A stretch of DNA of 64,000 nucleotides from Solen grandis (lineage: Eukaryota; Mollusca; Bivalvia; Adapedonta; Solenidae), in contig CM037787.1 in the NCBI GenBank assembly GCA_021229015.1, forward strand, positions 36,318,410 through 36,382,409. The letters run 5' to 3'. Under the pieces are notes generated by a model. That model worked only from the letters and a program-made list of their open reading frames with translations, ran no database searches and was not told the DNA's origin. How positions within the stretch are numbered: the first letter of the stretch is position 1; each line of letters opens with the position of its first letter. A program made the position numbers and the translations under genes. Positions 25,355-36,681 of the stretch are shown one piece after another.

Positions 25355-25650
25355 CGCCAACAGTAGTTGAGTCATTTTGAGACTATGTCTACTTGATACA
25401 GTTAAAGCGTTATAGCGTTGCCACGCTGCTGTATCACGCCATAGACACGTGGCACGATACCACACCCAGTCACATTATCCTGACACCGGGCCAACCAGGC
25501 AGTCCTGAAACCACCCTTTCATGCTGAGCATTAAGTAAGGGCGTTTATTATGCCAGTACCATTCTTTTACGACTCGGGTGTGTCACGACCGGGGATCGAA
25601 CTCTCGACCTTCCGATTCCGGGGTAAACGGTCAAACCATTTGGTCATGTG
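25355..25650 (-). mobile_element. tRNA-derived SINE, family 1
   Basis: Has the GAGACTATGTCTACTTGA and CATTATCCTGACACCGGGCC blocks of family 1, and a right end GACCGGGGATCGAACTCTCG. On the minus strand that right end holds a good B box (GAGTTCGATCCC). The 5' part lacks the GGGTTTAACG start. Confidence 0.85.
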
Positions 25651-25667
25651 GATCGGTTCTTGTAATC

Positions 25668-25937
25668 CTTGTTGGATTTTACGTCCCACCAACAGAATAT
25701 AAGTTTTCTGGAGACTATGTCTACTTGAGACAGATATGGTGCTGCCACACTGCAGTATCATGCCGTAGACATGTGGCACGATACCACACCAAGTCAAATT
25801 ATCCTGAAACTGGGTCAACCTTTTATGCTGAGCTATACCAGTACCATCTTTTACGACTTTGGTATACCTTGATCGGGGATGAACTCTCGACCTTTTGATT
25901 CCAGGGTGAACACTCAAACCACTCGGCAATCATGACC
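25668..25937 (-). mobile_element. tRNA-derived SINE, family 1, tandem neighbour
   Basis: Starts GGATTTTACGTCCCACCAAC, runs through GAGACTATGTCTACTTGAGA, and ends GATCGGGGATGAACTCTCGA. It lies directly beside another copy in the same orientation. The long minus-strand ORF at 25567-25929 is only SINE sequence. Confidence 0.88.
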
Positions 25938-26004
25938 GATTTGTGTAATGTAAAAGACAGGTATTTCAAACCTCCCGGCAGCGCTAGGCAAGTGTTTTTG
26001 TTTA

Positions 26005-26215
26005 AGGGTGCCGTGGTCCAGTGGTAACGGATCCGATTACGGATCCGAAGGTTGTGGGTTTGAACCCCGTTGAAGGCAAGAATTGTTTATGACCTTCCCA
26101 GGTGCAAAGTACTGGTCCAACCCAGGAACCGTCGAGAGGGATTAGTATAAGTTGTAAGAACTTGTTTCCCAATCGACGAAAAATAAATAAGTTTAGACAG
26201 TTTAAACAGTTTGTG
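26005..26215 (+). mobile_element. tRNA-derived SINE, family 4
   Basis: GCCGTGGTCCAGTGGTAACG (A box) and GTGGGTTTGAACCCC (B box) form a tRNA-like head. A body with AGGGATTAGTATAAGTTGTA and an AATAAATAAGTTTAGAC tail follows. The tail resembles that of SINE family 2. The anticodon stem region is not a convincing functional tRNA. Confidence 0.8.
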
Positions 26216-26345
26216 TTCATAAAACCTTTAAATGGCAAAATTAGAGTGTGAAATGCTCATTTCATAACCAGTAGAAACCAGTTTTAATCTCTGGAACCCT
26301 TTGTGTAGTCATTCAGTACTTTCATATTTTTCATTACGACTGTCT

Positions 26346-26525
26346 ATATCTGTTTTGAGACCATGTCTACTTGAGGAAATATATATATGTATATTGCTGC
26401 CACATTGCAATATCACGCCGTAGACATGTTGCAGGATACCACACCCAGTCACATTATCCTGACACTGCCAACCAGTCCTGGAACTACCATTATATGCTGA
26501 GCACCAAGAAAAAGAGCTATACAAG
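26346..26525 (-). mobile_element. SINE family 1, head-truncated
   Basis: Body blocks GAGACCATGTCTACTTGAGG and ACACCCAGTCACATTATCCT are present. The tRNA-like right end is missing after about 26525. Confidence 0.8.
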
Positions 26526-26689
26526 TACAAGCTTGACCAAAGCGAATGGCATCTATATCTGTAGGATACGAAGTACTGGTATTAAGCTTGCATAAAACTT
26601 CTATTTCAACTGGCCTGGGTAGTGCTTATGCTGCCTTGAATAATCACTTTTGAGACATGTGAGAAGATTTAATCCACATATTCATGAGA

Positions 26690-26945
26690 TTTGACTTGAC
26701 TACTTAATTTAACCATCGCTTTGACACTAATTCAGTCATAAAACGATGTCCGGCTAATTACAGGTGGAGGAATAACCCGATTGCACGGAGGCATCCGGGT
26801 AGAACCACCGACATTCCGCAAGCCAGCTGGAAGGCTTCTTTACATGAAAATCTGAATGACCCTGCTTGGATTCGAACCCAAGCGATGAGGGGCTGAGTGA
26901 ATGCTCAAGTCAGCAACTTTACCCTCTCGGCCATGAAGGCCCCTT
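26690..26945 (-). mobile_element. tRNA-derived SINE, family 3
   Basis: Body GGCTAATTACAGGTGGAGGA ... GCAAGCCAGCTGGAAGGCTT. On the minus strand the right end reads GGCCTTCATGGCCGAGAGGG (A box) and then GGGTTCGAATCC (B box). The same body without the head interrupts the Harbinger transposase at about 40866-41024. Confidence 0.85.
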
Positions 26946-26949
26946 TTGT

Positions 26950-27595
26950 GATATGAATTAATTGAAATTTAAACAAGGGCCAAAAGTTTGTCAGCTTGAG
27001 TTATGTGACTTGGTATGGACATACCTGTCATAGATATTAGTAGTGTACACAGTTTCAAATGAATACCTTGAAATGTTTTTATGTTTATATCCATTTTTCA
27101 AATAAACTTTAATTTTTGAGTTCAAAACTGGTACGATTGCTATTATGTATTCCATAACTTGGTCGTTAATATGATAAAAAACTGGAGAATATGCATTTAA
27201 ACATGAATTGTGGGTACCGTTTAGGTAATTTGTCCAATATTCTGGTTAATAGTCAAGCAATTCATGTCCAAATAATAAAGCACTGACATAAAGTCACAAC
27301 TGTATGTTTATATTGTGTATTCTAAGAATACATTTTCTTGATAAAACAATATTTTTTTTTGCAATGGGTTGCTTAACAGAAGACAATGAGGAAAGGAAAC
27401 AAGATACAATCACAAATACAACTTCCTTAGCAGAAGATGAGTTCATATATTTGTATTATTGTATTGTCCCAATGTCAATTTTTGTTGACAATGTCCACCT
27501 TGGAGTCATGGCATAGTTTATTTCAATTGCTGACGCTCCAAACTGGTCATGGTTGTTCAAACATTTCCTTTCACCATTGTCCATGTTTGTCTTTT
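26950..27595. other. Gene-free stretch (3' flank of terminal exon)
   Basis: No supported feature. It would contain the 3' UTR of the minus-strand gene ending at 27600. Candidate polyadenylation words occur among the AT-rich sequence, but none is compelling. Confidence 0.4.
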
Positions 27596-27599
27596 TAGT

Positions 27600-27734
27600 T
27601 TAGACAGGGAAGTTTCTTAATAACCCTTTCACATTCCAGCTTCTTCTGAAGACTTTCATGGCAAATCGCTTCCTAAGTTCTGTAAGTACAGCATCTTTCT
27701 CTTCTTTTGTCCACTGTGTTTTGACAGACTTTCT
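27600..27734 (-). CDS. Candidate terminal exon with SANT/Myb-like WTKEEKDAV motif
   Basis: Minus-strand frame of 44 codons plus TAA: RKSVKTQWTKEEKDAVLTEL, then a basic helix, then RRSWNVKGLLRNFPV. The W-T-x-E-E-x-x-A-V start is typical of the short SANT/Myb-like C-terminal domain found in many metazoan proteins (from memory). The usual middle of that domain seems shortened. An acceptor lies at TTTAACAAG before 27734. The exon starts on a codon boundary, matching the phase of the donor at 29297, so the two join in frame. A nuclear DNA- or chromatin-binding role is inference. Confidence 0.5.
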   Translation of the reverse strand, partial: RKSVKTQWTKEEKDAVLTELRKRFAMKVFRRSWNVKGLLRNFPV

Positions 27735-27770
27735 CTTGTTAAATGAAAATTAAAAAATCATTAATTACAA

Positions 27771-28745
27771 ACAAGAGCAATGCATGCTGATGCCAACACT
27801 CGTCTGTTTTTCCAACATTAAATGTTTTTGTTAAATATTTACAAAAGCTGACCTTGAAAATCGCAACTAAAACTGTACGCCTTTACATGCAAAGCTGAAG
27901 TACCATACCCTTTAAATTTGACCTTTGTCCTTGAAGGATGACCTTGACCTATGAATGGTTTGTTTGTTTTTGTTTGTTTGTTGGATTTAACGTTCCACCG
28001 ACAGCATTTCAGTCATTTTGAGATGACCTATGAATGGAAATGTATGTATACAACACAAAGATTTGTAGATAATAAATTACAATGGCTAATCCATTGAGTT
28101 TTCGATTATCAACACAAAAACATATAATTTGAAGACAATTTAAAAGAATGCTCTTACTTTTTTATCTGTCGAGTGATCATGCACAAATCACACCTGCAGT
28201 TTCATTTGAGATAATCAGTATACAAAGTTAAAAAAAAAAAAAAAGTAGATATATATTTTAAAACTTGTCCAAAGTTATTGCAAAATAAGGTCAAAGGTCA
28301 AGGTCAGATGAAATATTGAGGTATATCTGAATAGTCCTTGTCAAGATGAATATGCATACCAAAAATTTAAGTTGAATGTCAAAAAGTAATGAAATTATGG
28401 CCAACTTTAAAGTTTTTTTCATTAAACATTTCATAAATAGGTCAAAGTTCAAAGGTCAAGGTCAAAAGCCAAAAGTGTATCATTGATGGAAAGGTCTTGC
28501 CACAAGCAATTCACATGTGAAATATCAGTGACCTGCTGGTAATGGTTCTGAAATGACATTTTAAAGTTTTCAAAAGTTACAGAAAAATAAGGTCAAAGGT
28601 CAAGGTCAATAGGTGAAATATTTGCATATGTCTGGATAGGCCTTGTCAAGATGAATATGCATACCAAAAATGAAAGATCTTGAAAGATTCCTGACAATGA
28701 CGCCGACAATGCCGACGCCAGAGTTACACAAATAACTTGTTATTT
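27771..28745 (+). mobile_element. CAAGAGCAATG-type element carrying nuclear-receptor-like half sites
   Basis: Begins CAAGAGCAATGCATGCTGAT and ends near CGACGCCAGAGTTACACAAA. This matches the CAAGAG start shared by the other families here, but the right end lacks GAGCT and the inverted arms are not clear. The interior has repeated ~165-bp blocks with AGGTCAAAGGTCAAGGTCA (28288-28306, 28590-28608). A SINE family 1 fragment sits inside (about 27962-28025). A second start, CAAGAGCACC, lies at 28984. Confidence 0.55.
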
Positions 28746-29296
28746 TCTTCGAAAAATAGACAAGCTAAAAAGAAAAGAAATGATCTTGTCAGATGACTTG
28801 TATTAATTCATCAAGCCTCAAATGTAAACACAATTGATATGAGCTTTGGGGAAAGAAAAGGATAAATTTGATAATACCTTGCATTTTTAAGTTTATGGGT
28901 TGACACAAAAGTATAATACCAATACAGATCTTTGATAAATTAAGTCTGAAATATCAAAAGAAAGTTTCAAAAGATCTTAATGCAAGAGCACCACAAATCA
29001 GTGTAGACAATCGTCTGTTATAGCTAAGTCAAGTAGATGTGGCTTATCACACCAAAGAAATCTATCCATCTATGAAGTTACATGTTTAAACCTGGTAAAA
29101 TGTTTCATTTATAGGTAAAGCTTTTGCATCTACCCCATATTGATCGTAATAGATCAAATTTTTCTTCAAAACCAGAGGTATTAAAAACAGTAATGGTATT
29201 GGTGGCCCAAATCAAATAGTAAACATTTTCTGAGCATTATTATGCTTCTTTTAAAGATGACAGTTGATGAATTTTTTTATGAGTCTTTAAACAAAC

Positions 29297-29440
29297 CTTT
29301 GCATGGTCTTTACACAGTGGTTCATACTCAGAGTCACTGGAGTCACTAGAAGCACCACATCCTGCCCCTGATCTGCTCCTTTTCCCCCCAGATTGTGCAG
29401 GTGAGACTGGTTCAATGCCTGGTTCATTCATCACTCTCAT
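29297..29440 (-). CDS. Candidate exon, Ser/Asp-rich with EYEP motif
   Basis: The minus-strand open frame ends SSDSSDSEYEPLCKDHAK at a GTTTGT donor, on a codon boundary. It therefore joins in frame to the terminal exon at 27734. Basic GGKRSRS precedes the acidic run. A strong CTTTTTTCAG acceptor exists at 29455, but using it would put TGA in the third codon. An AG just above 29440 avoids this. Either the start is non-canonical or the exon is decaying. Part of this exon and its upstream intron are repeated at 32512-32691. Confidence 0.42.
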
Positions 29441-29987
29441 CTTCACTCAATGATTCTGAAAAAAGAAAATATATTTCTGTTGAAATTATTGTGATGTTAT
29501 ATGACTTGAGGCACAAACTTAATACTGCTCATCAAACTTGACTTTTTATTTGACATGAATAATATATAAGTAAGACTAATATATGATCCTAGGTAGTTGT
29601 TTGGCATCATGCTAGCTTTTATCATAACCATGTGTTGATTCTGAAATGCGAATAAAACTAAGAAACAATACTTTTTAAATTCTTTGCACAATAATCAAAT
29701 TGTTAGACCTCATTAACACTGCAATATAACTTTTTTTCATTCGAGGAATACGAGTTTAATTCCTGCCATCATAAATCAAGACAATAAACAGTCTATAGAC
29801 TTTTATAAAATCAAGCACAGATATGAGCAACAAAAGGTCCAGCGTTTTTGTAGTATTTAAAATAAAACCTTAAAACAATGTCAAAGACTTATAGATTAGA
29901 TAGTTTATGGAAATATCTCATATTCAGTCAATTTCTTGTGCAAACAGTAAGTATTCATGAAAGTTCTATAGCACATGTTCTGATAAA

Positions 29988-30208
29988 GTGTTTGTTGGGT
30001 TTAACATCCCACCAACAGTATTTCAATCATTTGGAGACTATGTCTCCTTCAGACAAATAAAGTGCTACCACACTGCAGTATCACAACGTAGACATGTGGC
30101 ATGAAACCATACCCACTCACATTATCCTGAAACTGGGCCAACCAGTCCTGGAACTCCCTTTATATGCTAAGCACTGAGCAATTTTACGGCACTTCTACCA
30201 GTACCAGT
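29988..30208 (-). mobile_element. SINE family 1, partial
   Basis: GTTGGGTTTAACATCCCACC start with the CATTATCCTGAAACTGGGCC block. The right head is truncated where a reverse-oriented CAAGAGGGCC-family end begins. Confidence 0.8.
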
Positions 30209-30420
30209 TTTAGCTCACCTGAGCACATGCTCATGGTGAGGTAATGTGATCTCCTTTTTTCTGACATCTGCCGTCTGTGCATGCATGCGTCCGGCGTCAA
30301 AAACCTCCTTTACTATTATCTCCTCCTAAGCTTAATGAATTTTAACCAAACTTCACAGGTCTTTTTCTTATAGTTAAGAGCAATAATATGGCTAAAACTA
30401 ACCTAATGCCAAATGCCATC
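30209..30420 (-). mobile_element. CAAGAGGGCC-family right-end fragment, reverse orientation
   Basis: TTTAGCTCACCTGAGCACAT then ATGCTCATGGTGAGG is the right-end hairpin of the family read backwards. It is followed by the CGTCCGGCGTCA and TATCTCCTCCTAAGC segments that precede that end in the forward copies. Confidence 0.7.
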
Positions 30421-30469
30421 TGTCTGCCTGGTTACATATGCATTGCTCTATGTCCTGTGTTGATTGTTG

Positions 30470-30592
30470 TTTGATTGTTTGTTGGGTGTAACATCCCACA
30501 GACAGTATTTCAGTCATTTGGAGATGATGTCTATTTGAGACAGTTATAGTGCTCCACACTGCAGTATCATGCCAACAACTCAACACAATCAC
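30470..30592 (-). mobile_element. SINE family 1, short fragment
   Basis: GTTTGTTGGGTGTAACATCC to CACTGCAGTATCATGCC; truncated on the right. Confidence 0.75.
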
Positions 30593-30888
30593 AATGTAAC
30601 CTTAACACAAAAGTAAATGTCTACATTGGTCAAATAATGACATAAATTCACATGTTTTGAATAAAAGATGAGCTAAAATTAAAATGTATGATGGCTTGAA
30701 ATCTAAAAAGAAATAAGGGCAAATTAGTCGAATTTATATCCTCATCTTTATAGGTAATGCAAATTCAGTAAGCAAATAAAAACATTACATTACTCTTCAA
30801 TGACATCAGATATATTCTATACACTATGAAGTTAATGTTGATACCTTAAATACTTATTGAGTTTTATTCCAAACAAAATAAAGTAAGA

Positions 30889-31477
30889 CAAGAGGGTCAT
30901 GATGGCCCTATATCACTCACCTGAGTACCACTGATCTAAGGCAACCTTAAGTATTATGGACCATAACTCCCATATACAAGCACAAAAATCCTTGGTTTAT
31001 TAATATTATGTACATGTTTACATCTGATTAAGATTGCTTTATGAATGTGGATGTTTATTTTAGCAGCTTTAAAGAAGGTTCACCGAAGGATTATCCCTGC
31101 CAAGTTTAACCAAAGATGTTGATTTAAGTTTTCACTATGTACATATACACGGCAAAATGCCCCTTCCATGGCAGCCATGTTTTTTTTACAGATTGGAATA
31201 ATTTTAGCAATCTTGGAAGAGGGTTACTCAAGGAACATCTGTACTTAAACATTTTGAAATCTGATCAATAGCTTTGAAGGAGATGATTTTTTAAGTTTTC
31301 ATATTTCTTTCTCTCCATTGCCAAGGCAACCAGAGTTCATGTTTATTTTAGCAACCTCTGTGAAGGTTCACCCAAGGGTCATCCCTGCCAAGTTATATCA
31401 AATTCTGTCTGGTGACGGACGACAGATAGAGGGTGATCCTAATAGCTCACCTTGAGCACTTCCTGCTCAGTTGAGCT
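30889..31477 (+). mobile_element. CAAGAGGGTC-family element
   Basis: CAAGAGGGTCATGATGGCCC (hairpin), CACTCACCTGAG, and a right end CTCACCTTGAGCACTTCCTG ... CTCAGTTGAGCT followed by AAAA. 589 bp, non-coding, internal words such as CATGTTTTTTTTACAG shared with 31632-32274. Confidence 0.75.
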
Positions 31478-31631
31478 AAAACTAACAAGTGTTAAAGTAT
31501 TTAAGTTTCTATGCACAGTTTCTCAATGACATCTATGCGACTTTGACTTTTAACATTGATACCTCAAATACACTGAATTATGGTATAAATTAAAGTTAAA
31601 CAAGAAAAATAGCAAAAGGGAATAACTAAAA

Positions 31632-32274
31632 CAGAGGGCCATGGGATCGCTCACCTGAGAACCAAGTATTAATGGGAGGAAAAGAAACAGTAACATGTAA
31701 TATTAAGAAATATGGGCTCCTCCCCCTGCCAGCCATAAATCCAATGTATACTTTTGGACAAGAAGAATTTTCAAATTTGTACTATAAATATAAGGAAAAG
31801 GGGCTTTGCCCCTTGGTGGCCATGTTTTTTACCAATCCAAATAATTTGGAAAATTAGAGAGTGACCCATGGAATATCTATGCTAAAAAACTTTGAAATCC
31901 AGCCAGCACCTTTAAACAAGAGGAATTTTAAAATTTGAACATATGCACATAATGAAAACGGGCTCTGCCTCCTGGCAGCCATGTTTTTAACAGATCAAAA
32001 TAATTTGAAAAATCTTGGTAGGGATCTCTGCCAAATAACTCTGAAATCCAGCCAGTACTTTTGCAAAAGAAGATTTTTGCATTTTTTCCCTTTTAGTTGA
32101 CATGGCAACCAGATTTTGGCATGGAATTAAATTCTTTTGGACGAGTAGTTAAGGAGAAGATGATGTTTAAGTTTAATGTGGACAATGAACAACAGATGCC
32201 AGACAACGGATGATGGATGCCAGACATTCGTCGGTAACAATAGCCCACTTGAGCACATTGTGCTAAGGTGAGCT
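31632..32274 (+). mobile_element. CAGAGGGCC-family element in local repeat unit
   Basis: Left end has lost an A (CAGAGGGCC) and part of the hairpin loop. The subterminal CGCTCACCTGAG and the right TGCTAAGGTGAGCT plus AAAAA are kept. It sits after GGAATAACTA, the same position used by the different element at 32738. Confidence 0.75.
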
Positions 32275-32279
32275 AAAAA

Positions 32280-32735
32280 TGAAAAGTTACAGTTTCTATG
32301 CAGTGCACTTCTACTCAATGAAATGTAAGTGCAGATGAAGTTTAACCTTGATACCTCCAATACTTTTAGAGGTATGATCCAAACAAAAATTAAATAGGAA
32401 AAATAGCAAAGGGGAATAACTAAAAAGTATGAAGTAAAGAGTTACAGTTCCTATTCACTGCACTTCTACTCAATGAGAAAGAAACACACATGAAATTTTA
32501 GGTTTATGTTCCAGGTGAGACTGGTTCAATGCCTGGTTCATTCATCACTCTCATCTTCACTCAATGATTCTGAAAAAAGAAAATATATTTCTGTTGAAAT
32601 TATTGTGATGTTATATGACTTGAGGCACAAACTTAATACTGCTCATCAAACTTGACATTTAATTTGACATGAATAATATATAAGTAAGACTTACAAACTT
32701 AAATTAAATAGGAAAAATAGCAAAGGGGAATAACT
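32280..32735 (+). repeat. Local repeat units with empty insertion site
   Basis: AGTTACAGTTTCTATGCAGT... then GGAATAACTAAAAAGTATGA at 32411-32430 is an uninterrupted unit. The same unit is interrupted at 31621/32275 and at 32731/33943. Within it, 32512-32691 duplicates 29398-29579, including part of the candidate exon. Confidence 0.8.
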
Positions 32736-32737
32736 AA

Positions 32738-33942
32738 CAAGAGGGCCATGATGGCCCTGAATCGCTCACCTGAGTACCATTGCTTCAACTGATGTCAAGG
32801 TTTTTAAACAGACAAGGATTCTGATATAACTCAATCTAAAACATTTTACCCCTGACAATACTACAAACCAAATATCTAAGCAATGGGCCATATGGTTTCA
32901 GAGAAGACTTGGGCGCAGGGTCATTTATCACCGTAGGGCCAAGACTTTGAAAATCTTTGTAATGAACCATTAGATGCTACTACATACCAAAAATCTTAGC
33001 TCTAGGCCTTATTGATTCATAGAAGAAGATTTTTTAAGATTTTCCTATTTAACTCTATGTAAAACAAGTGACCCCTGGTGTGGGGTCATTTATCACCATA
33101 GGGCTATGATTTGTACAATCTTGGTAGTGGCCCATAAGATGATGCTACATACCAAATATCTAAGCTCTAGGCCTTATGGATTCATAGAAGAAGATTTTTT
33201 AAGATTTTCCTATATAACTCTTGTAAAACAAGTGACCCCTGGTGGGGGGTCACATAGGCTATATTTGACAATCTTGGTAGTGGCCCATAAGATGATGCTT
33301 CATACCAAGTATCTAAGCTCTAGGCCTTATGGATTCATAGAAGAAGATTTTTTAAGATTTTCCTATATAACTCTATGTAAAACAAGTGACCCCTGGTGCG
33401 GGGTCATTTATCACCATAGGGCTATGATTTGTACAATCTTGGTAGTGGCCCATAAGATGATGCTTCATACCAAATATCTAAAGGCTAGGTCTTGTGGTTT
33501 CGGAGAAGAAGATTTTTTCAAGTTTTTCCTATATTAGCCTATGTGAAATCAAGTGACCCCTGGGGCGGGGCCAATTTTGACCCCAGGGTCATAATTTGTA
33601 CAATCCTGGTAGACAGTCATAAGATCATGCTACATACCAAAAATCAAAAGGCTAGGCCTTGTGGTTTCAGAGAAGAAGATTTTTTAAATTTTCATTTTTA
33701 AAATCTATTTTTAGCTCCTGTGACCTAATTATGCGATGGACCAGAACCATTTATACAACTTTAGTAGAGCTTCATCCAAGGAACATTCCTGCAAAATATT
33801 TTTCAAATTGGCCAAGCCGTTTAGGAGGAGATGTTGTTTGAAGCAATTGTTGACGCCGGACGCACGCACGGACGGACGCACGGACGACGGACAAAAGGCG
33901 ATCAGAAAAGCTCACCTTGAGCACGTTGTGCTCATGTGAGCT
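32738..33942 (+). mobile_element. CAAGAGGGCC-family element, 1205 bp
   Basis: Left end CAAGAGGGCCATGATGGCCC plus CGCTCACCTGAG, right end CTCATGTGAGCT followed by AAAAA. The interior has four or more tandem blocks of about 153-167 bp, marked by CAATCTTGGTAGTGGCCCAT at 33117, 33270 and 33435. The blocks produce a spurious 143-codon repetitive ORF. Two As precede and five follow; the paralogous empty unit at 32422-32426 has five. Confidence 0.88.
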
Positions 33943-34138
33943 AAAAAGTATGAAGTAAAGAGTTACAGTTCCTATTCACTGCACTTCTACTCAATGAGAA
34001 AGAAACACACATGAAGTTTTAGGTTTATGTTCCAATCAAAGTGTAAAGGACTGACAAACAACTGGACAGACAACCACAAATCTATATCCCCCCACCTTAG
34101 GCATTGGATAATAATGCTTTACTAACCAGATTTCAACA

Positions 34139-34233
34139 TTAGTCCCCATCAGCACAAACTGTGATGGTATCACTTGAGGGGACCTGCAGCACTTCTGTCC
34201 CACAAATGGCTGCTAGGAGTTGACGGACTTCTC
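34139..34233 (-). CDS. Candidate exon of unknown family
   Basis: After a CCTTATTTTAG acceptor, one minus-strand frame reads GEVRQLLAAICGTEVLQVPS, then SDTITVCADGD and a stop. The hydrophobic start and end look protein-like. No strong donor exists before the stop except GTTTGT, which resembles the donor used at 29297. Its phase (two bases before the first codon) does not match the codon-boundary end of the 56-nt exon. It may be a separate or decayed exon. Confidence 0.28.
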
Positions 34234-34249
34234 CTAAAATAAGGCAATA

Positions 34250-35535
34250 TGTCTGTGTCATTAATAAATGCTAGTTCAAATGTTACATATGAATTTTCTT
34301 TCTTTGAATTTCATAACAAGTAACAAGCCATTGATAGCAATAGCATGGCTATATATTGTAAGCTATATATGCAAATGTGAAGTATTTTATCAACCTGTAC
34401 TAAATCATTTCTACAAGTAAAACATGTTTAACTGTGGACACAGTGGTGTCGACCAAGGTCATATGATAAAGCAAGGCTGACGTGGCCAACATAAAATTGT
34501 GAGATTTGGCAACAGAATCAGATGATTGATTCCATGTTTTTAGAAAATGTTCATCCTTATCTTTATTCAGTAGAGGACAATTATGACCCCAATTCTATGA
34601 AAATCTAGAGATGCAATGCGATATATGTTAACAACCTGTACTAGAGTATAATTCCTTTGTATAACATTCGTACTGCCAACTGTGGACACAGTGGTGTCAA
34701 CTGAGGACATATATGACAGTGTGTACAATGAAGTCAGGGAACAAGTGAACAAGCCATAGACATTTAAGATGTGGCTTTGTATGAAAAACTATTGATATAA
34801 TTACAAAGTATTTATCAATCTTGTCCTAGAGTATCATTCTTTCGTAAAACACTCTGCCAGGTGTCAACTGAGGACATATGGCACTGTATATAGTCAAGTC
34901 AGGGAGCAAGCAAATATTTCTTTCAAAATATATATCTTATTCTTTTCTCTGTTTTGAGCTGTGTAATTATTATACTAAATAAGAAGGAAAAACCTTATAT
35001 CTCTTGAAAATGACTTCCAAAATATGGATGTATCTCTTAATTTATTTTTTTTACTTAAATAATTTGTGATATGCTATTGCAAATTAGATAAAGACTACAA
35101 GTGTGCCCATGCCCCTGTCCTAGTTGATTATTTTAGTTTTCCCCAGATGATGATTAATACCCCACTACCCTGCTCCTGCTATTTGTCAGTCAATTATATA
35201 TCAATGTTTATATCAGATGACACCCTTCAAGGTCTGTTGCAAAAATATGGTCCTGGCATGCAGGAAGAATGTAGCCTGTAATTTTTGTCACATATGTTTT
35301 ATCATTTTAGAGGTAGTCTGGTTTTTTTAAGCACAGCAAACCACTAAGTAAGTTACCAACAGCTTATAATTCTATGAAACAAACATTATGAGGGTCTTTA
35401 ATTTATTAGAAGAAGAAAAAATTGAGAAATTATCAATGCATAATTATTAATCCATAAAAAGCATATTGGCATTGATTTACTATCGTTAACCTAAAAGTAT
35501 GACCTTGACCTTTTAGCTAAGATCTGTTTTTTTTT
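34250..35535. other. Gene-free stretch
   Basis: Two similar blocks containing GTCAACTGAGGACATAT (34695 and 34863) and CAGTGGTGTC indicate a diverged local duplication. No exon supported. Confidence 0.5.
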
Positions 35536-35539
35536 GTGT

Positions 35540-35885
35540 GACATTCTGTCTTTATATGGTAAACATTTGTGCCAGGCATCGATAAGTTACAGCCCCAACA
35601 AGTACAATAAAACAATACCTTAAGGGGTTCAGTGAAAAAGTGAGGTGGTACAAAAAAATTAACCAAGATTCTAGGTTGAAAAAGGGCCATAATTGGGTCA
35701 AATTCCATGACAGAGTTATCCCCTCTTGCCTACAGGTTGGGGCTGTGGTAATATTCAAGTATCAAAACAACACATTAAGTGATTCAGTAATTATGTGAGG
35801 TGGTACAAAAATCTTAACTGTTACTGCCGATGCTAAGGTGAGTAGAATAACTCCCTTATTTTTAGAATAGTTGAGCTAAAAATGT
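35540..35885 (+). repeat. Interspersed repeat ending GAGCTAAAAA
   Basis: Tandem blocks of about 175 bp share GTGAGGTGGTACAAAAA (35640 and 35795). The right end AGTTGAGCTAAAAATG matches the right termini of the CAAGAG families. No left end recognised. Confidence 0.55.
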
Positions 35886-36625
35886 AATATGCAGTGTTAA
35901 TGCAAGCTGCTTGTCGCTTTGGCAGAGCAGTGATGAGGGTGTACTTCCAGTTTGACTTGGTATCCGGAGGAGCTCCCCAGCAATTTCTTTTAATTTAAAG
36001 CTGTAAAATAATCCAGTCTTGTGAGTTTTGAGGGGTTGTATGTCTACATTTAAGTATGGTCGGGGAATTTTAGAGGGTGTACGCTGCAATGTTTTCAAAC
36101 AACTTCAAGAATCCATGGGAAAAAAACATGCACATTTAATGTTTGTAACTAACAATTGCCACTTTAGGACACACATTAAAAAATGGTTTACAGTGAAAGG
36201 TTCACTACATGGTTGTGGCTGGTCTTGAATAAGAATTAAGTATTTGTTTAAATGTTTTACATAAACAACTTGTCAGAGAAATGAGTTGGCAATTCAGTTG
36301 ATCTGTATTAAGCTTTTCCAGGATTTGGCATATGGCTAGAACTTGGGAGTGAAAACAGACATCTGGATCAGGTTTTTGACTTCCTTGAGATTTTTTACTT
36401 ATATACATACACAAGCCTGGTGAATAATGCATAAAAATGAACAAGCCAGAGCACAGACAATGTAGCAGCCCAGTTGATCTCCCACTGCACATGCAGATCT
36501 TGAGGCAAAAAAAATAATAATTCCCATTGTTTGCAGTTGCAGATTATCATGTAAAGCCATGAAATAACGGCCATATCCTAGCCACCATGCATAGACTGAC
36601 ACAGTCATTATTTAACTATACTTAC

Positions 36626-36681
36626 TTTGTTTGCCTCCATACCCCAAAACATCACCGTCATTTCTTTATTGTCACCATTAT
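36626..36681 (-). CDS. Candidate 56-nt internal exon (copy B)
   Basis: Same exon as 157-212: TTTTGCAG acceptor, GTAAGTATAG donor, one open frame ending on a codon boundary. The only coding change by eye is Gly-Ser to Gly-Met (TAGTGAGG versus TATGGAGG region). Preservation of sites and frame in both copies supports a real exon. Confidence 0.45.

Noticed and set aside
25567..25929. 120-codon minus-strand and 106-codon plus-strand ORFs
   Set aside because: They lie entirely within two adjacent SINE copies.
26009..26080. Possible tRNA gene (A and B boxes)
   Set aside because: The boxes are followed by a SINE body and tail, and the fold does not give a clean cloverleaf by eye.
33106..33537. 143-codon repetitive ORF
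   Set aside because: It follows the ~160-bp tandem blocks of a CAAGAGGGCC element; frames change in neighbouring blocks.
36205..36608. Overlapping minus-strand ORFs of 95 and 69 codons
   Set aside because: Cys-rich but without recognisable domain; the copy A counterpart is only partly in the window and has A-run indels that break the frame.
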